Shown here: positions 23,025-33,023 of the stretch, in pieces
How the letters are laid out: every line of letters starts with the position of its first letter
How positions within the stretch are numbered: the first letter of the stretch is position 1
NCBI GenBank assembly: GCA_016712345.1
Contig: JADJRH010000001.1
Span: forward strand, 558,001 to 622,000
Direction of reading: 5' to 3'
DNA length: 64,000 nt
Source: Polyangiaceae bacterium
Lineage (GTDB): Bacteria > Myxococcota_A > Polyangia > Polyangiales > Polyangiaceae
The notes under the pieces: generated by a model
Told to the model about the DNA's origin: nothing
The model's input: the letters and a program-made list of their open reading frames with translations, nothing else
The model's database searches: none
Made by a program: the position numbers and the translations under genes

Positions 23025-26000
23025 ATGACCAGCGAAAACGGATTCCCTTCGGGGACGATCCTTGCCGGCCGCTATCAGGTGCGGCGTGAACTTGGCCACG
23101 GCGGCATGGGTGTTGTGTACCTTTGCCGCGATCTCGTTCTCGACGAACGAGTGGCCGTAAAGCTCCTATCTCGACCCGACGCGAAAATTCGTCCCGAAGA
23201 TGCGTGGGGATTCCAGGAGGAAGCGCGAGCGCTGGCGAGGCTCGCCCACCCGGCCATTGTTCAAGCGCGCGACTTTGGTGCGCTGCCCGACGGCACTCCC
23301 TATCTGGTGATGAATGCGGTGCCGGGCCGATCGCTCCACGAGTGGCTGTATCTCGCGCTCACCGAGGGAACGATCCCGTGGCCGGTCACCTGGTCTGTTG
23401 TCGATCAGGTGTTGGGCGCGCTCGCTCACGCGCACGCGCGCGGCGTCATCCACGGCGATCTCAAACCGTCGAACGTGATGGTCGAACTCACCGACGGCGA
23501 AGAGCCTCACGTGCACGTTCTCGATTTGGGGCTCGCGTGGCTCATGCAAGACATCGTGGATCACCGGCTCGACGGCTCGCGGGCAGCGGAGCCGACAGTG
23601 CGATGGGGCGCAGGTACACCCGGATGGATGGCGCCCGAACAAATTCGATTTGCAGCGCCGCATGTTGGGCCGCCCACGGATCTCTACGCCCTCGGTTGCA
23701 TCTTGTTCGGCATGCTCTCCAATCGCGAGCCGTACGAAAGCGCAAACAACGAAGAGCTGTGCGAAATGCACAAAAAAGCGCCCATTCCCGATCCTGTTTT
23801 GGAGCCGGGTGTACCCACCGAAGTGGGCGGGTTTGTAAAGCGTCTCATGGCAAAGCGACCGTGGCATCGCTACGAGTTCGCGACTGATGCGCGACGCGCA
23901 TGGAAACGGTTTAAGCCCACCGAAGAAAAAGTGTCGGCCACGGAGACGCCGATCATGGGCATCCCCGCTGCGCGCATTTCACTGAGGCCCAGCGAAGCCC
24001 GCATCAACGACACCGACACGCTCGATTTCGCGCGCGAAGTGGAGCAGATGACAACGATCGGCCTGCTCGGAATGCGACCGAGTCCGTTCGTTGCGCGAAG
24101 CGCCGAGCGCGCGCAGCTGATGAATCTTGTCTCCGACGTGATCGATTCCACCGTGCCGGTGCATCGCTTTTTGGTGCTCGCGGGTGAAGCCGGCGTTGGC
24201 AAAAGCCGCCTCGCCGAGTGGCTGTGTGAAGAAGTTCACGAGCGCGGGTTGATGATTCCGCTGCGCGCGCGGTACCGAACCATTCCCGAGCCGCTCGACG
24301 GCGTGGTGGGCGCGGTGAACGCTCACTATCGGTTGGAGCGCGCCGATCGCGACGTTGTTGAACGTGTACTCATGAATGTGTGGGAGGTGGAGCCCAACGA
24401 CGAAGATGGCAAAACCTGGGTTGCTGCCACCGCCGAATGGCTTCGACCGCTCCCTCCCGGAAGTGATCATGTCGGCCCTACAGGCAAACGCTTTGCGCTC
24501 GATCGACCGGAGTTGCGATGGCTCGTGATCCGTCGAACGTTGGAGCGCATCGGGCGAACGCGGCCGATCCTTTTGTGGCTCGACGATCTGCACAACGCAT
24601 CGCAAACAACGTTTGAAGGCTTGGGCCGCATTCACAAAGACGCAACGCGACTCGGCCTCATGATCGTGGCCACGGTGCGCGCTGAAGCGCTTGAAGCCGA
24701 CGCCGACGCCAAAGCTCGGATCGAACGTTTGGTGCCCGATTTCGGCGCCGAACGGCTCGACATCGCACCGCTCAACCCCGCGCAGACGTATGCGCTTCTA
24801 AAAGAAACTTTGCCGCTCGATGAAGCCGCCATTCAAGAAGCCGCGGCGCGCAGCAAAGGCAATCCGCTCTTTGCGCTCCAGCTCGTTCACGCGTGGGCCG
24901 GCGGTGGACACTTCACCCTCAAAGACGGGCGTTATGTCGTGCCCAAGAGTTCGCTCATTGTTCGCGCCGGCACCACCACCGAGCTGTGGGAGGAGCGCTT
25001 GCGTGTGTTGCCCGACGATCTTCGTCCGGCCGCTTTCGCGGCAGCGGCGCTCGGCGGCGATGTTCGAACCGATGTACTCACCCACTCGCTCGCCGCGCTC
25101 AATTTGGATCCCGAGCGTGCAATTGAAGCCATGCGCCGCGCGCAGATCGTTCTCGCATCCGGCGGTGAACGCATGCGTTGGCCTCACGCGCTGCTGCAAG
25201 AGCATTTGCTCACCCAACTCGCGCAGCAAAAAAATGCAAATCGCGTGTTTCGCGCCGCGGCCGATGCGCTCGCGCTGCATCCCAACGCAAACCTGCGTCG
25301 CATTCTTCGGCAACGTGTTGTGAACCTCACTCGCGCGGGCGATGTGGAGGCCGCCGCCAAGTTGCTTCACGAGCACATCGCGCTCATCTGGGGCCGCACG
25401 CGTGAAGTCGCCGCGACGCTTCGCGATCTCGCGCTTCTCGATGGACGCCTTTCAGGCACCGCCGCCGCCATGCAAAAACGCTGGCGCGCCGAAGCGCTGC
25501 GCTACGCCGGCAAGCTCGAAGATGCGCGACGCGAAGCCGAAGATGCCCGACGCATTTTTCAATCGGCCGACGACATCGAAAACGCCGCGCACTGCCTGCG
25601 ATTGCTCGGTCACATCGCTTCAGATCTCGCAGCGCCCGCCCACGGACGCCGCTTGGTCGCACGCGCGCTCGGCATGTTCACCGAGTTGGGACACGAACAC
25701 GGTCGGGCGCTGTGTGAAGTGTTGCTCGGCGAAATCGACTACCTCCTCGGCGACCACGCAAGCGCCCGCGCAGAACTTGGAAACGGTGCGCAACGTTTTG
25801 CCACCGTCGGCGATCGACTCGGGCGCGCTCAATGTTTGCTCCTCCAAAGTTGGGTGGAGCAGGCAGGGGGTGCCACAGCGCTGTCCATTGAACTGGCGCG
25901 CACCGCACGCGGCGAGTTTGACGCCATCGGTTACCGCCTCGGCCTCGCGCAGGCCGACGTCACCCTCGCGCACGCAGAACATCGCGCGGGCCGCCTCGCC

Positions 26001-26522
26001 AGCGCACGCACCATTGCATTGAGCGCGCTCTCCGCGTTTCGCGATGTCGGCAATCCGCGCGGTGAAGCCGCGTGTGAACGCCTTCTCGCCATGACCGCGC
26101 TCGACGCCGGCGATCCCGCGCTCGCGGAAGCACATGCCCACGCCGCGCGCCTCGCATTCGACAAGCTCGCCGACCCTTGGGGCCAGGTTGAAACCAAACT
26201 CATCGTCGCTCAAATCGCTCTCGATCGCGGCGATGCAGAAGGCGCCCGCGCAGAACTCATCGCGTGTGAAGCCGTCGCTCTTGTTGAAGCGGAGCCAAAG
26301 CAACACCGCCACCTCACCATGGCGTGGCTCGCGTACCACGAAGGACGTTTTCACGACGCCGCGCGCGAACTCGACGCGGCCCGCGCCGCATTCAAAGAAG
26401 CCGGCCGCACCGGCGATCACACGCCCCAGCTCCTTGAGCGTTTTGCCCGAATGGGTTGGCCCAAGCCCGCGAGCCAACGCATCGCCACGTGGCGCAAGGC
26501 AATTACCGCCGCGGGCGGTTGA
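23025..26522 (+). CDS. Ser/Thr protein kinase - AAA ATPase - TPR signalling protein
   Basis: A 1165-residue multidomain regulator. Kinase domain (~10-280): Gly loop GHGGMGVVYL, VAVKLL lysine, APE segment GTPGWMAPEQ. The catalytic loop reads HGDLKPSN, with Gly replacing the usual Arg of HRD, and the metal motif is DLG instead of DFG. Such 'non-RD' changes can leave activity intact but suggest altered activation. Then comes an ATPase with Walker A at ~385-395 (LAGEAGVGKSRLAEWL) and Walker B at ~515 (PILLWLDDLHNA), and a long helical TPR C terminus (~750-1165). This is the PknB-AAA-TPR architecture frequent in myxobacteria. I took ATG 23025 because the longer upstream start (22956) adds a non-conserved basic stretch. 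No TM helix. Confidence 0.88.
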   Translation: MTSENGFPSGTILAGRYQVRRELGHGGMGVVYLCRDLVLDERVAVKLLSRPDAKIRPEDAWGFQEEARALARLAHPAIVQARDFGALPDGTPYLVMNAVPGRSLHEWLYLALTEGTIPWPVTWSVVDQVLGALAHAHARGVIHGDLKPSNVMVELTDGEEPHVHVLDLGLAWLMQDIVDHRLDGSRAAEPTVRWGAGTPGWMAPEQIRFAAPHVGPPTDLYALGCILFGMLSNREPYESANNEELCEMHKKAPIPDPVLEPGVPTEVGGFVKRLMAKRPWHRYEFATDARRAWKRFKPTEEKVSATETPIMGIPAARISLRPSEARINDTDTLDFAREVEQMTTIGLLGMRPSPFVARSAERAQLMNLVSDVIDSTVPVHRFLVLAGEAGVGKSRLAEWLCEEVHERGLMIPLRARYRTIPEPLDGVVGAVNAHYRLERADRDVVERVLMNVWEVEPNDEDGKTWVAATAEWLRPLPPGSDHVGPTGKRFALDRPELRWLVIRRTLERIGRTRPILLWLDDLHNASQTTFEGLGRIHKDATRLGLMIVATVRAEALEADADAKARIERLVPDFGAERLDIAPLNPAQTYALLKETLPLDEAAIQEAAARSKGNPLFALQLVHAWAGGGHFTLKDGRYVVPKSSLIVRAGTTTELWEERLRVLPDDLRPAAFAAAALGGDVRTDVLTHSLAALNLDPERAIEAMRRAQIVLASGGERMRWPHALLQEHLLTQLAQQKNANRVFRAAADALALHPNANLRRILRQRVVNLTRAGDVEAAAKLLHEHIALIWGRTREVAATLRDLALLDGRLSGTAAAMQKRWRAEALRYAGKLEDARREAEDARRIFQSADDIENAAHCLRLLGHIASDLAAPAHGRRLVARALGMFTELGHEHGRALCEVLLGEIDYLLGDHASARAELGNGAQRFATVGDRLGRAQCLLLQSWVEQAGGATALSIELARTARGEFDAIGYRLGLAQADVTLAHAEHRAGRLASARTIALSALSAFRDVGNPRGEAACERLLAMTALDAGDPALAEAHAHAARLAFDKLADPWGQVETKLIVAQIALDRGDAEGARAELIACEAVALVEAEPKQHRHLTMAWLAYHEGRFHDAARELDAARAAFKEAGRTGDHTPQLLERFARMGWPKPASQRIATWRKAITAAGG

Positions 26523-26564
26523 GTACACAACCTGCCACCACCGCCGTCGGCACGCGGCTCATTG

Positions 26565-26588
26565 TGGCCCACGTGGTCAGGTGGGCCA
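26565..26588. terminator. Hairpin between convergent kinase and VWA genes
   Basis: Eight perfect base pairs (TGGCCCAC / GTGGGCCA) around an 8-nt loop. It lies in the 76-bp gap between two stop codons, so it could terminate in both directions; there is no T-run. Confidence 0.4.
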
Positions 26589-26598
26589 TGTGGACATG

Positions 26599-27906
26599 TC
26601 AGGTAGGCTCTGTGCTGCAACCAAAGAGCACGTCGATTTTGGCTTTGTCATCCGATTGCACCAACGCACATGCGTCAGGACAGAGTTGAATGACGTTGTT
26701 CTCAATATAAAATGCGTCGGGCTTACACATGGCTGCCGACCCCACCTGCGACATTTTTACGACAGCTCCGCCGTTGCCTGGAGTGTACTCAAGCACCACC
26801 GTGGCAAGGTCAATTGTTTCACCGGGAGGCGGCTCGGGAACCGGCAGCGCGCAGTCAATTTTAGCGCCGGCAATAACCCCCTTGGCAATTTCCTGAAACA
26901 CCACATCAAACGACGCAAATTCACAGATGGGGAACCGAAGGCCGCCGGTCACCTGACTCAACACCTGATAAGCGGTGCCCGACGCCACAGCGGTGCCGCA
27001 CACGCCCGTCGCCACGGGGTCAGTGGGGGCATACGCCTCGGTGGGAACAGCCTTTTCAGCAAGCCCGATGATGCTGTGCCACACGTAATTGCGGGCCGCG
27101 TCCGTGCCAAACTGCTCAGGATCCAAAGCGAGGAGCGCCGCATCAAACGTTTTTGCGGCTACGTCTCCGTCGGCCGGGTTGTCATTGTCATCATAGGCAA
27201 CCCCGTTGAAGGTACACGTCATGCCGTCGTCGGTCACTTCAACGAACACCTTAAACGCCTCTTTCCGCAACCACTGCTTCCACCCACCGGGACCGTAGTT
27301 GTACTGGTCGGGCAACGTGCCGTCATACCCACTGAGCGCCTGACAGACCGAGTTGTGACTGCCAATTGGCACGCTGTACTGATAAAAAATGGGAGGGTTT
27401 TGCCCCGGCTCAGCGGGCACGGGATTGCAATTGCTGGTAGAGAGCGGCGCGCCGATACAGATACTCTCGGCGCCAAGCGCACCATGTTCAGAGATCATGA
27501 TCACGCGATAATCAATGCCGCTTGCACCTATAATTGCCGCGAAATTTTGGTTGATATTGTTCTGAACGGCGTTGATGTTGTCGCCCATACTGCCGGAGTT
27601 ATCGATAATGAACATGATATCGACAGGCTTTTTTTCGAGCGTGCCTTCTACACTGGTGGCCACACACGGCATAAGCCCGCCGGTACCCCCTTGTTTGCCA
27701 CCCAGGCCAATATCGCCGGCCTGACCACCCGTCTGACCACCCTGCCCGCTTCCACCCCCGCCGTTGCCGGCCGAACCGGCGTTGCCCGCAGCACCACCCG
27801 TAGGCGTTGTTTTCGGATCTTCGCCGCAACCAACAGCAACGTACCCCACCAGCGCGAGCACGCCGACGTTGCCACCCCGCCTTAACCAGCCCATATGTCC
27901 GCGCAT
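26599..27906 (-). CDS. VWA-domain lipoprotein with Gly-rich linker
   Basis: A 435-residue predicted lipoprotein: signal and lipobox VAVGC (Cys27), then a ~45-residue Gly/Ala/Thr/Gln-rich spacer, then a von Willebrand A domain beginning PVDIMFIIDNSGSMGDNINAV. The MIDAS motif DNSGSM is intact, and EVTDDG carries a later acidic metal-binding residue. Six or more cysteines in the second half (for example GVCGTAV, CPDAC) suggest disulfides and an extracytoplasmic location. This type is abundant in Myxococcota and is usually annotated only as a VWA protein; it may mediate surface adhesion. It is convergent with the kinase gene upstream in the window. Confidence 0.88.
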   Translation of the reverse strand: MRGHMGWLRRGGNVGVLALVGYVAVGCGEDPKTTPTGGAAGNAGSAGNGGGGSGQGGQTGGQAGDIGLGGKQGGTGGLMPCVATSVEGTLEKKPVDIMFIIDNSGSMGDNINAVQNNINQNFAAIIGASGIDYRVIMISEHGALGAESICIGAPLSTSNCNPVPAEPGQNPPIFYQYSVPIGSHNSVCQALSGYDGTLPDQYNYGPGGWKQWLRKEAFKVFVEVTDDGMTCTFNGVAYDDNDNPADGDVAAKTFDAALLALDPEQFGTDAARNYVWHSIIGLAEKAVPTEAYAPTDPVATGVCGTAVASGTAYQVLSQVTGGLRFPICEFASFDVVFQEIAKGVIAGAKIDCALPVPEPPPGETIDLATVVLEYTPGNGGAVVKMSQVGSAAMCKPDAFYIENNVIQLCPDACALVQSDDKAKIDVLFGCSTEPT

Positions 27907-28031
27907 GCAAGCCTCCGTATGACAATTTCCGCTTGTTGCCCGCCCGCGATGCGCGAGGGCTTGACGAGCAAATCACACTCCACGGAGAATTGAAAGACAT
28001 TGATCGCTTAACGCGAAACGCATGCCCTTTA

Positions 28032-28661
28032 TCAGTCAGACTTATCTGTAAAGTAGCCTGAAAATGCCACCACCCCAAGAAGCCCTCCACCCACGGCATC
28101 GGTGGCCGAGCCCGTCGCGAATTCTACCCATGGCCTTGCCATGAACTTAAAGCCGAAGCCGCGTCGTTTTGACAGCGCCTCAAACCCCAACTGCGCGGGA
28201 ATGCGAAACGACGTTGCCGTGGACGAATCCACCTGAGCGTGCGAAAATCCAACCCCCGGCCCGACGACAAAGCGCATTTTACCTTTTCCAACGTTGGCGT
28301 TGAACATCAGGTCCATATTGATAAAGGTTCCACCCAAAACCGCCGAAGTGACCGCCATATTCAATACCGGCGCTACCAGATCAATAGAATATTCGCCGGG
28401 TAGAAACAGCTGCAACTCAAGGGTAGGTAGCAGCAACGCCGGTACAATTGTCGCCCCAGTCGAACCGGTCAGAGCATCGGCCCCGGCAACCCCCCCACCG
28501 AACGACGTTCCAATTCCAAACACACGCTGCGGCGCATTGGCATTGGCCGCATCCACAATGTCCGAGTCATCAGCCCGCGCTAGGGTAGACATCCCACACA
28601 CGAGAGCGACTGTCACGGCAAACCCCATCCCGAACGCTGCCCCAAACTGTGTACACTTCAC
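28032..28661 (-). CDS. Secreted or outer-membrane beta-barrel-like protein, unknown function
   Basis: A 209-residue protein with a signal peptide (AAFGMGFAVTVALVCGM, cleavage near STLARA-DD). The mature part has alternating hydrophobic strands with Gly turns (VFGIGTSFGGGVAG, INMDLMFNANVGKGKMRFVVGPGVGFSH, LLGVVAFSGYF), as expected of a small outer-membrane barrel. I chose GTG 28661 rather than the longer frame because a strong AGGGAGGT binding site lies 6 nt upstream and because it starts cleanly at the signal peptide. The protein ends in -SGYFTDKSD rather than a terminal Phe, so barrel insertion is not certain. I do not recognise the family. Confidence 0.6.
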   Translation of the reverse strand: MKCTQFGAAFGMGFAVTVALVCGMSTLARADDSDIVDAANANAPQRVFGIGTSFGGGVAGADALTGSTGATIVPALLLPTLELQLFLPGEYSIDLVAPVLNMAVTSAVLGGTFINMDLMFNANVGKGKMRFVVGPGVGFSHAQVDSSTATSFRIPAQLGFEALSKRRGFGFKFMARPWVEFATGSATDAVGGGLLGVVAFSGYFTDKSD

Positions 28662-28939
28662 GGTGGTACCTCCCTGGTAGGTTGCCAGATTTTGCACAAC
28701 CCGCGCCAAGGTCCGCTAACCGAGCCGGCGAAGCAATCAAACGGGAAAACAGGTAAACCATACCGTCAAACCCTCGTCTCGCCGACCTAACCGCGTTTTC
28801 GGCGACGACACTGCGTTGCGCGCAAAGCAATGCCAACGCGGACAGAAAACGACTCATCCCGCCGTGTCTTCTACAGTCTAACGGCACCTATCATCTACCC
28901 ATCAATCTCAAGTACCCAGTTGTCTAACCCACCCATCGT

Positions 28940-29021
28940 CCTCACCTACCCATTGCCCTCACCTACCCATTGCCCTCACCTACCCATTGCCCTCACCTAC
29001 CCATTGCCCTCACCTACCCAT
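28940..29021. repeat. 17-bp minisatellite, about five copies
   Basis: The unit CCCTCACCTACCCATTG repeats with a period of exactly 17 bp from 28940; copies 2-4 are identical and the last is slightly altered. Degenerate related sequence (CTACCCATC, GTACCCAG) precedes it. It lies in the 497-bp gap upstream of the outer-membrane-like gene. Just after it a GCGGGGG/CCCCCGC hairpin (29031-29049) is present. No gene is seen in the gap. Confidence 0.92.
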
Positions 29022-29158
29022 GTTTTGTGGGCGGGGGCTCCGCCCCCGCAACGCCCCCGGCGCCGCCGCAAATCCACAGTCCGCGCGTTGGGTATCAAAA
29101 AGACGAAGGCCGGCACAAGCGTTGACAAGTTCGGTCCGCAGGTGGTGTCATCATACCC

Positions 29159-29829
29159 ATGCCGTTTTCAATCTTCGACACATCACCGGACGCCGATCGC
29201 CCCGTCAAAGTCTCCCCGGCAAGCTTTTCGTTTACCTTTCTGGGAGCACCGGATCGCGCTTCTATCGAGAAAGCGATTAGTATTCAGCCACCTATAGGCT
29301 CCCTCTTCTTCCGGTGGAGCGAAACACCTGTAAAGACGAGCAGGTGGTCACCCAAAGGACCGTCCAATTCAACCCAGATGCGAGCGGAGTGCAACGCGTC
29401 CCGATTCAGGTCGCTTGGCCAACGGGTAGGCGCCAGTCAAGGGCGGTGATGCTCTCCACCCGTCATGCGGCGGCCACCCCAGGAATCGTGATTCATGGGG
29501 AGGTCGAGATTCCCGATCTCGAGGCGCTCACCGGATTCGGTGCGCCATTTGGGTCCAACTCTGACAAACCAACCGGACGGTGGGAGAGCACGCGCGACGT
29601 GGCCGATCTCCGTCGTCCAAGCTCGGGGCAGCCCGCCGGCAAGCTTAGCCTCCGCGCGGTCGATCTCCGGCACGCTTCAGACCTGGGCGTCTATTGCTCC
29701 GTGTTCTCAGAACCGTCGTTCAAGGGCAACCGAAAGGACTTTGGAACGGTCGCCCGATCGAACGACGTGGGCTTTGATATCCGGTCGGTCCGCACCTTCT
29801 ACGTGAAGGCCGGCGGTGGAGGCGGTTGA
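29159..29829 (+). pseudogene. Possible frameshifted gene with Ig-like fragment
   Basis: Two overlapping plus-strand frames may be parts of one damaged gene. The first (29159-29449) begins MPFSIFDTSPDADRPVK and contains FTFLGAPDRASIEKAISIQPPI, which resembles the start of a bacterial Ig-like (SbsA/Big_5 type) domain; after ~29325 it turns into low-quality sequence. The second frame (29314-29829) then reads TVQFNPDASGVQRVPIQVAW and ends VRTFYVKAGGGGG. A single frameshift near 29325 would join them. Neither part has a signal peptide or a clear binding site, and I cannot exclude that one or both are not translated. Confidence 0.35.
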
Positions 29830-30002
29830 GCGCGCCCTTCCTCCACAAAAAGAGCGTCGCCCCACAACCACAGCGCGGGCGTTCTCACCCACCGACGAAG
29901 CCGATTGAAGCGAATTCAGTCCGCGTGTGAAACCCAACTGAAACAGTTGAAACGAACTCCGTTCCATCCCGCGGCTCGCTAGAGCACCGGCCGCTGTACC
30001 CG

Positions 30003-30356
30003 TTACCAGTTGCCCATGCCGCCGAGATTGTGTACATCGGTGCGGCCCTTACCGCGCAAAATGGAGGCGGCCTGACCGCTGCGAGCGCCCGACCGGCAGT
30101 ATAAAACCACGGGCTTGCCACTTGGAATTTCGGCCGCGCGGCTATCAAACTGCTGAAGGGGAATGTTAACGGCGCCCTGAATGTGACCGGACGCATACTC
30201 CTCGGGGGTGCGCACATCGACCAGGGTGGCGCCCTCGGTGACCAGGGCCTTCGCCTCGGCGCTTTTGATAAGTGGACCGGCCGCGACCCTTTGCATAACG
30301 AGCAAAAGCGCGATGACGCCGACAACGACTATGACATAGTACCAACGAGTGTCCAT
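30003..30356 (-). CDS. Membrane-anchored single-domain rhodanese
   Basis: A 117-residue protein with an N-terminal transmembrane helix (YYVIVVVGVIALLLVM) followed by a rhodanese domain: ATLVDVRTPEEYASGHIQGAVNIPL and the active-site loop VVLYCRSGARSGQAA, with the catalytic Cys present. Such proteins carry persulfide sulfur or act in thiol redox in the periplasm or at the membrane. The first ATG is at 30356; a TTG start at 30407 is possible but would add an uncharged stretch before the helix. It stands alone, divergent from the M19-like lipoprotein gene. Confidence 0.85.
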   Translation of the reverse strand: MDTRWYYVIVVVGVIALLLVMQRVAAGPLIKSAEAKALVTEGATLVDVRTPEEYASGHIQGAVNIPLQQFDSRAAEIPSGKPVVLYCRSGARSGQAASILRGKGRTDVHNLGGMGNW

Positions 30357-30612
30357 GAGATGCGCGCGAGCACTGCGAGGGTTATGCCAACCCTGGCGGG
30401 AAACCAACAGGTCAACCGTTCGGTAGAAGAGCCGCGGGCGACCTACCCATACCGGGCACGCCTGTCATGGTCAATCACTTCGAGATCGCATTGTGCGCCT
30501 GTGGCTCAGGTTATAAAACTCCGGCCACACTTTGCGTATTGCCACGCGGTGCGGAGGGTGAATTTGTAAAACGAGGCTTCCATTCCGAGGCAAGGACTGA
30601 GAAGATAGCGGG

Positions 30613-32910
30613 ATGAAGCGTGCTTGTTTGCCTAGAACGGTTTGGGCGTTGGCGTTCATTATGGGGATTGGGTGCGGAGGCGAAAGCACGGGCGAAACCA
30701 AGCCAATTGAGCTTCCCGATCCGCCGGCGGATAACGGGGTGTTTGGATATTCCAACGGCTGTTATGCTGTGCAGGGGTTTGACGGCGAGCACGAGCCCAA
30801 ACATCTACAGGTGTCGGCGAATGGGGATGGGTTCGCATTTTCAGAATCAAAGGCCGATACCGCATCGCGGTTTGTTCTGCGGGCGTCTGACTTGGGAACG
30901 TATTTGTTTTACGACCAGGAGAAGCGGTATTGGGTGGCGCGCCAAGAGGAAGGCGGGGGTTATTCGCTGGGACGGGTAGAAAAGTTGGAAAGTGCGCTGA
31001 CGCAATTGGACGATTCGTTTAAGTCGCCCGCGGAGTGGGTGATGGAAACGTCGGTGCGCGATTCACGGCGGTATCAGTTAAAAAACTATGCAACGGAAAA
31101 ATACCTGACGCTGACAGGGCTCACCGACAAGCCCGAGGAGGCGGCGGTGATCACGCTTTATCCGCAGGAAGGGTGTGCGGAGTATCCCGAGTTGACGATC
31201 GACGCGAAGGGAGCGGTAGAGCCCAAAGAATGGGAAGATGGAGCGCTGTTTGGCATTGCGGAGATGCATTCGCACATCATGACAAACTTCGCCTTCGGAG
31301 GCGGCAACACGTTCCACGGGGCACCTTACCATCGGTTGGGGGTAGAGCATGCGCTGCCTGACTGCTCGCTGTGGCACGGTGAAGAGGGGCGACGGGATGT
31401 GGTAGGTTTTTTCTACGACGGCGATGGGTCGTCAATGAGTGTGGATGAGTTGGCGCCCATTCTTTTCAGCGGAGAGGTATCCAAGTTCAATCACTTCACA
31501 GCGGGATACCCAGACTTTACCGCCTGGCCCAGCTCATGGGGGAGTTCTACCCATCAAACAATGTATTACCGGTGGATTGAGAGGGCCTATTTGGCTGGGT
31601 TGCGTTTGGTTGTACAACACGTTACGGGAAACTCGGTTTTGTGTGACTTGGTCACAGGGATTCATTCGCAAACACCGCTCTACTCCTGCAACGACATGGT
31701 TACGGCGGAGCGGTCAATTGCCGAGATGCGAAACTTGGAAAGGTATATCGATGCGCAGTTGGGTGGGCCGGGCAAAGGATGGTTGAAGATTGTAGCCACT
31801 CCGGCCGAGGCGCGCGAGGTGGTCAAGGCGGGCAAACTTGCCATTGTTCTTGGAATAGAGATCTCCAATTTGTTTGACTGTTTTTTAACCCCGCAAGAAG
31901 GATATGACGTGTGTACACCTGAAAATGTGGAAGCGAAGGTGGACCATTTTCGGGAGTTGGGTGTGAGGGTGATCTTTCCGGTGCACAAGTTTGACAACGG
32001 GTTCAGCGCGGGGGATGGGTCAAACGGGATCATTCAGTTGGGTGGGTTTATCAACAGCGGGCACTACTCCGACTTGGTGGAAGACTGTCCCGACATTTCG
32101 GCCGCGTTTGACGGTGGAAGTGTCACGTTTGGGGGGATTAACAAGCCGAGGGATGTGTACGATTCACCGGCTCCCAACGATATGAGCGATTTTGCAAAAG
32201 AGCCGCTTGGGACAATGTTGCCGTTTTTGAGTGAGATCCAAGAGCCGCCGCTGGAAGGGTATTATTGCCAACACCATGGGATGACCGCGTTGGGTGAGTC
32301 GCTCATGCTCACGTTAATGCAACGTGGGATGATGATAGACGTGGCCCATCTACCCAAACGGTCGCTGGTTCGAGCGTATGAACTATTGGAAGAAAACAAC
32401 TATCCCGCCTTGAAAACGCATGGGGACAGCAATCAGGGTAAGGTGTACACTTTGGGTGGGCTTTTGGGGTCGGGGTTTGCTCGATGCGCAACGCCGGGGG
32501 TGCCGGGCTCTATGGGCAATCCGCTCAAGAACGCGGTGGCCGACGCTGTGGCGCATGGGGCATACCCAGCCGAGGGGTTGGCGTTTGACTTAAACGGGTT
32601 TGCACATGGGCCGCGGCCGCGTTTCGGCGACAAATCGCCGTGCAGCGAGACGCAGGCCAATCCAATTGATTATCCGTTTACCTCGTTTGATGGGAAGGTG
32701 ACGTTTGAAGAGCCCCACTTGGGCAATCGAACGGTGGACTTCAACACGGAGGGGATGATTCACATCGGCCTTTTGCCTGAGTATATTGAAGACGCACGGC
32801 GGGATGGGGTGACCGACGAGGATCTGAAACCGCTGTTCCGGTCGGTGGAGGCATTTGTACAGATGTGGGAGCGCGCCGAGGAACGGGGAGCCGCATTGTC
32901 GATGAAGTGA
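30613..32910 (+). CDS. Lipoprotein with metal-dependent hydrolase (M19 dipeptidase-like) domain
   Basis: A 765-residue predicted lipoprotein (signal WALAFIMGIGCGG, Cys21). Residues ~45-195 contain repeated short beta motifs (FVLRASDLGTYLFYD, YQLKNYATEKYLTLTG) that look like a beta-trefoil/fascin-type domain. The rest resembles a TIM-barrel metallohydrolase: GIAEMHSHIM with an HxH metal pair, LAIVLGIEISNLF, VRVIFPVHKFDNGF, MMIDVAHLPKRSLVRAYELL, and LKTHGDSNQG. The IDVAHLP segment recalls renal dipeptidase family M19. Large insertions make assignment to M19 tentative; it could be another amidohydrolase. It is a single gene flanked by an opposing rhodanese and a convergent operon. Confidence 0.65.
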   Translation: MKRACLPRTVWALAFIMGIGCGGESTGETKPIELPDPPADNGVFGYSNGCYAVQGFDGEHEPKHLQVSANGDGFAFSESKADTASRFVLRASDLGTYLFYDQEKRYWVARQEEGGGYSLGRVEKLESALTQLDDSFKSPAEWVMETSVRDSRRYQLKNYATEKYLTLTGLTDKPEEAAVITLYPQEGCAEYPELTIDAKGAVEPKEWEDGALFGIAEMHSHIMTNFAFGGGNTFHGAPYHRLGVEHALPDCSLWHGEEGRRDVVGFFYDGDGSSMSVDELAPILFSGEVSKFNHFTAGYPDFTAWPSSWGSSTHQTMYYRWIERAYLAGLRLVVQHVTGNSVLCDLVTGIHSQTPLYSCNDMVTAERSIAEMRNLERYIDAQLGGPGKGWLKIVATPAEAREVVKAGKLAIVLGIEISNLFDCFLTPQEGYDVCTPENVEAKVDHFRELGVRVIFPVHKFDNGFSAGDGSNGIIQLGGFINSGHYSDLVEDCPDISAAFDGGSVTFGGINKPRDVYDSPAPNDMSDFAKEPLGTMLPFLSEIQEPPLEGYYCQHHGMTALGESLMLTLMQRGMMIDVAHLPKRSLVRAYELLEENNYPALKTHGDSNQGKVYTLGGLLGSGFARCATPGVPGSMGNPLKNAVADAVAHGAYPAEGLAFDLNGFAHGPRPRFGDKSPCSETQANPIDYPFTSFDGKVTFEEPHLGNRTVDFNTEGMIHIGLLPEYIEDARRDGVTDEDLKPLFRSVEAFVQMWERAEERGAALSMK

Positions 32911-33023
32911 TCCCAGGGCCGTTCAATGCGCAGGCTGAACCGAGCAGTCTGAGCCGTCACCCGTCTGGGCTTCAATTGGCACATTGGGCCACGGCGTGCC
33001 GCTTGCTCCAAGTGCGAGTTGGG

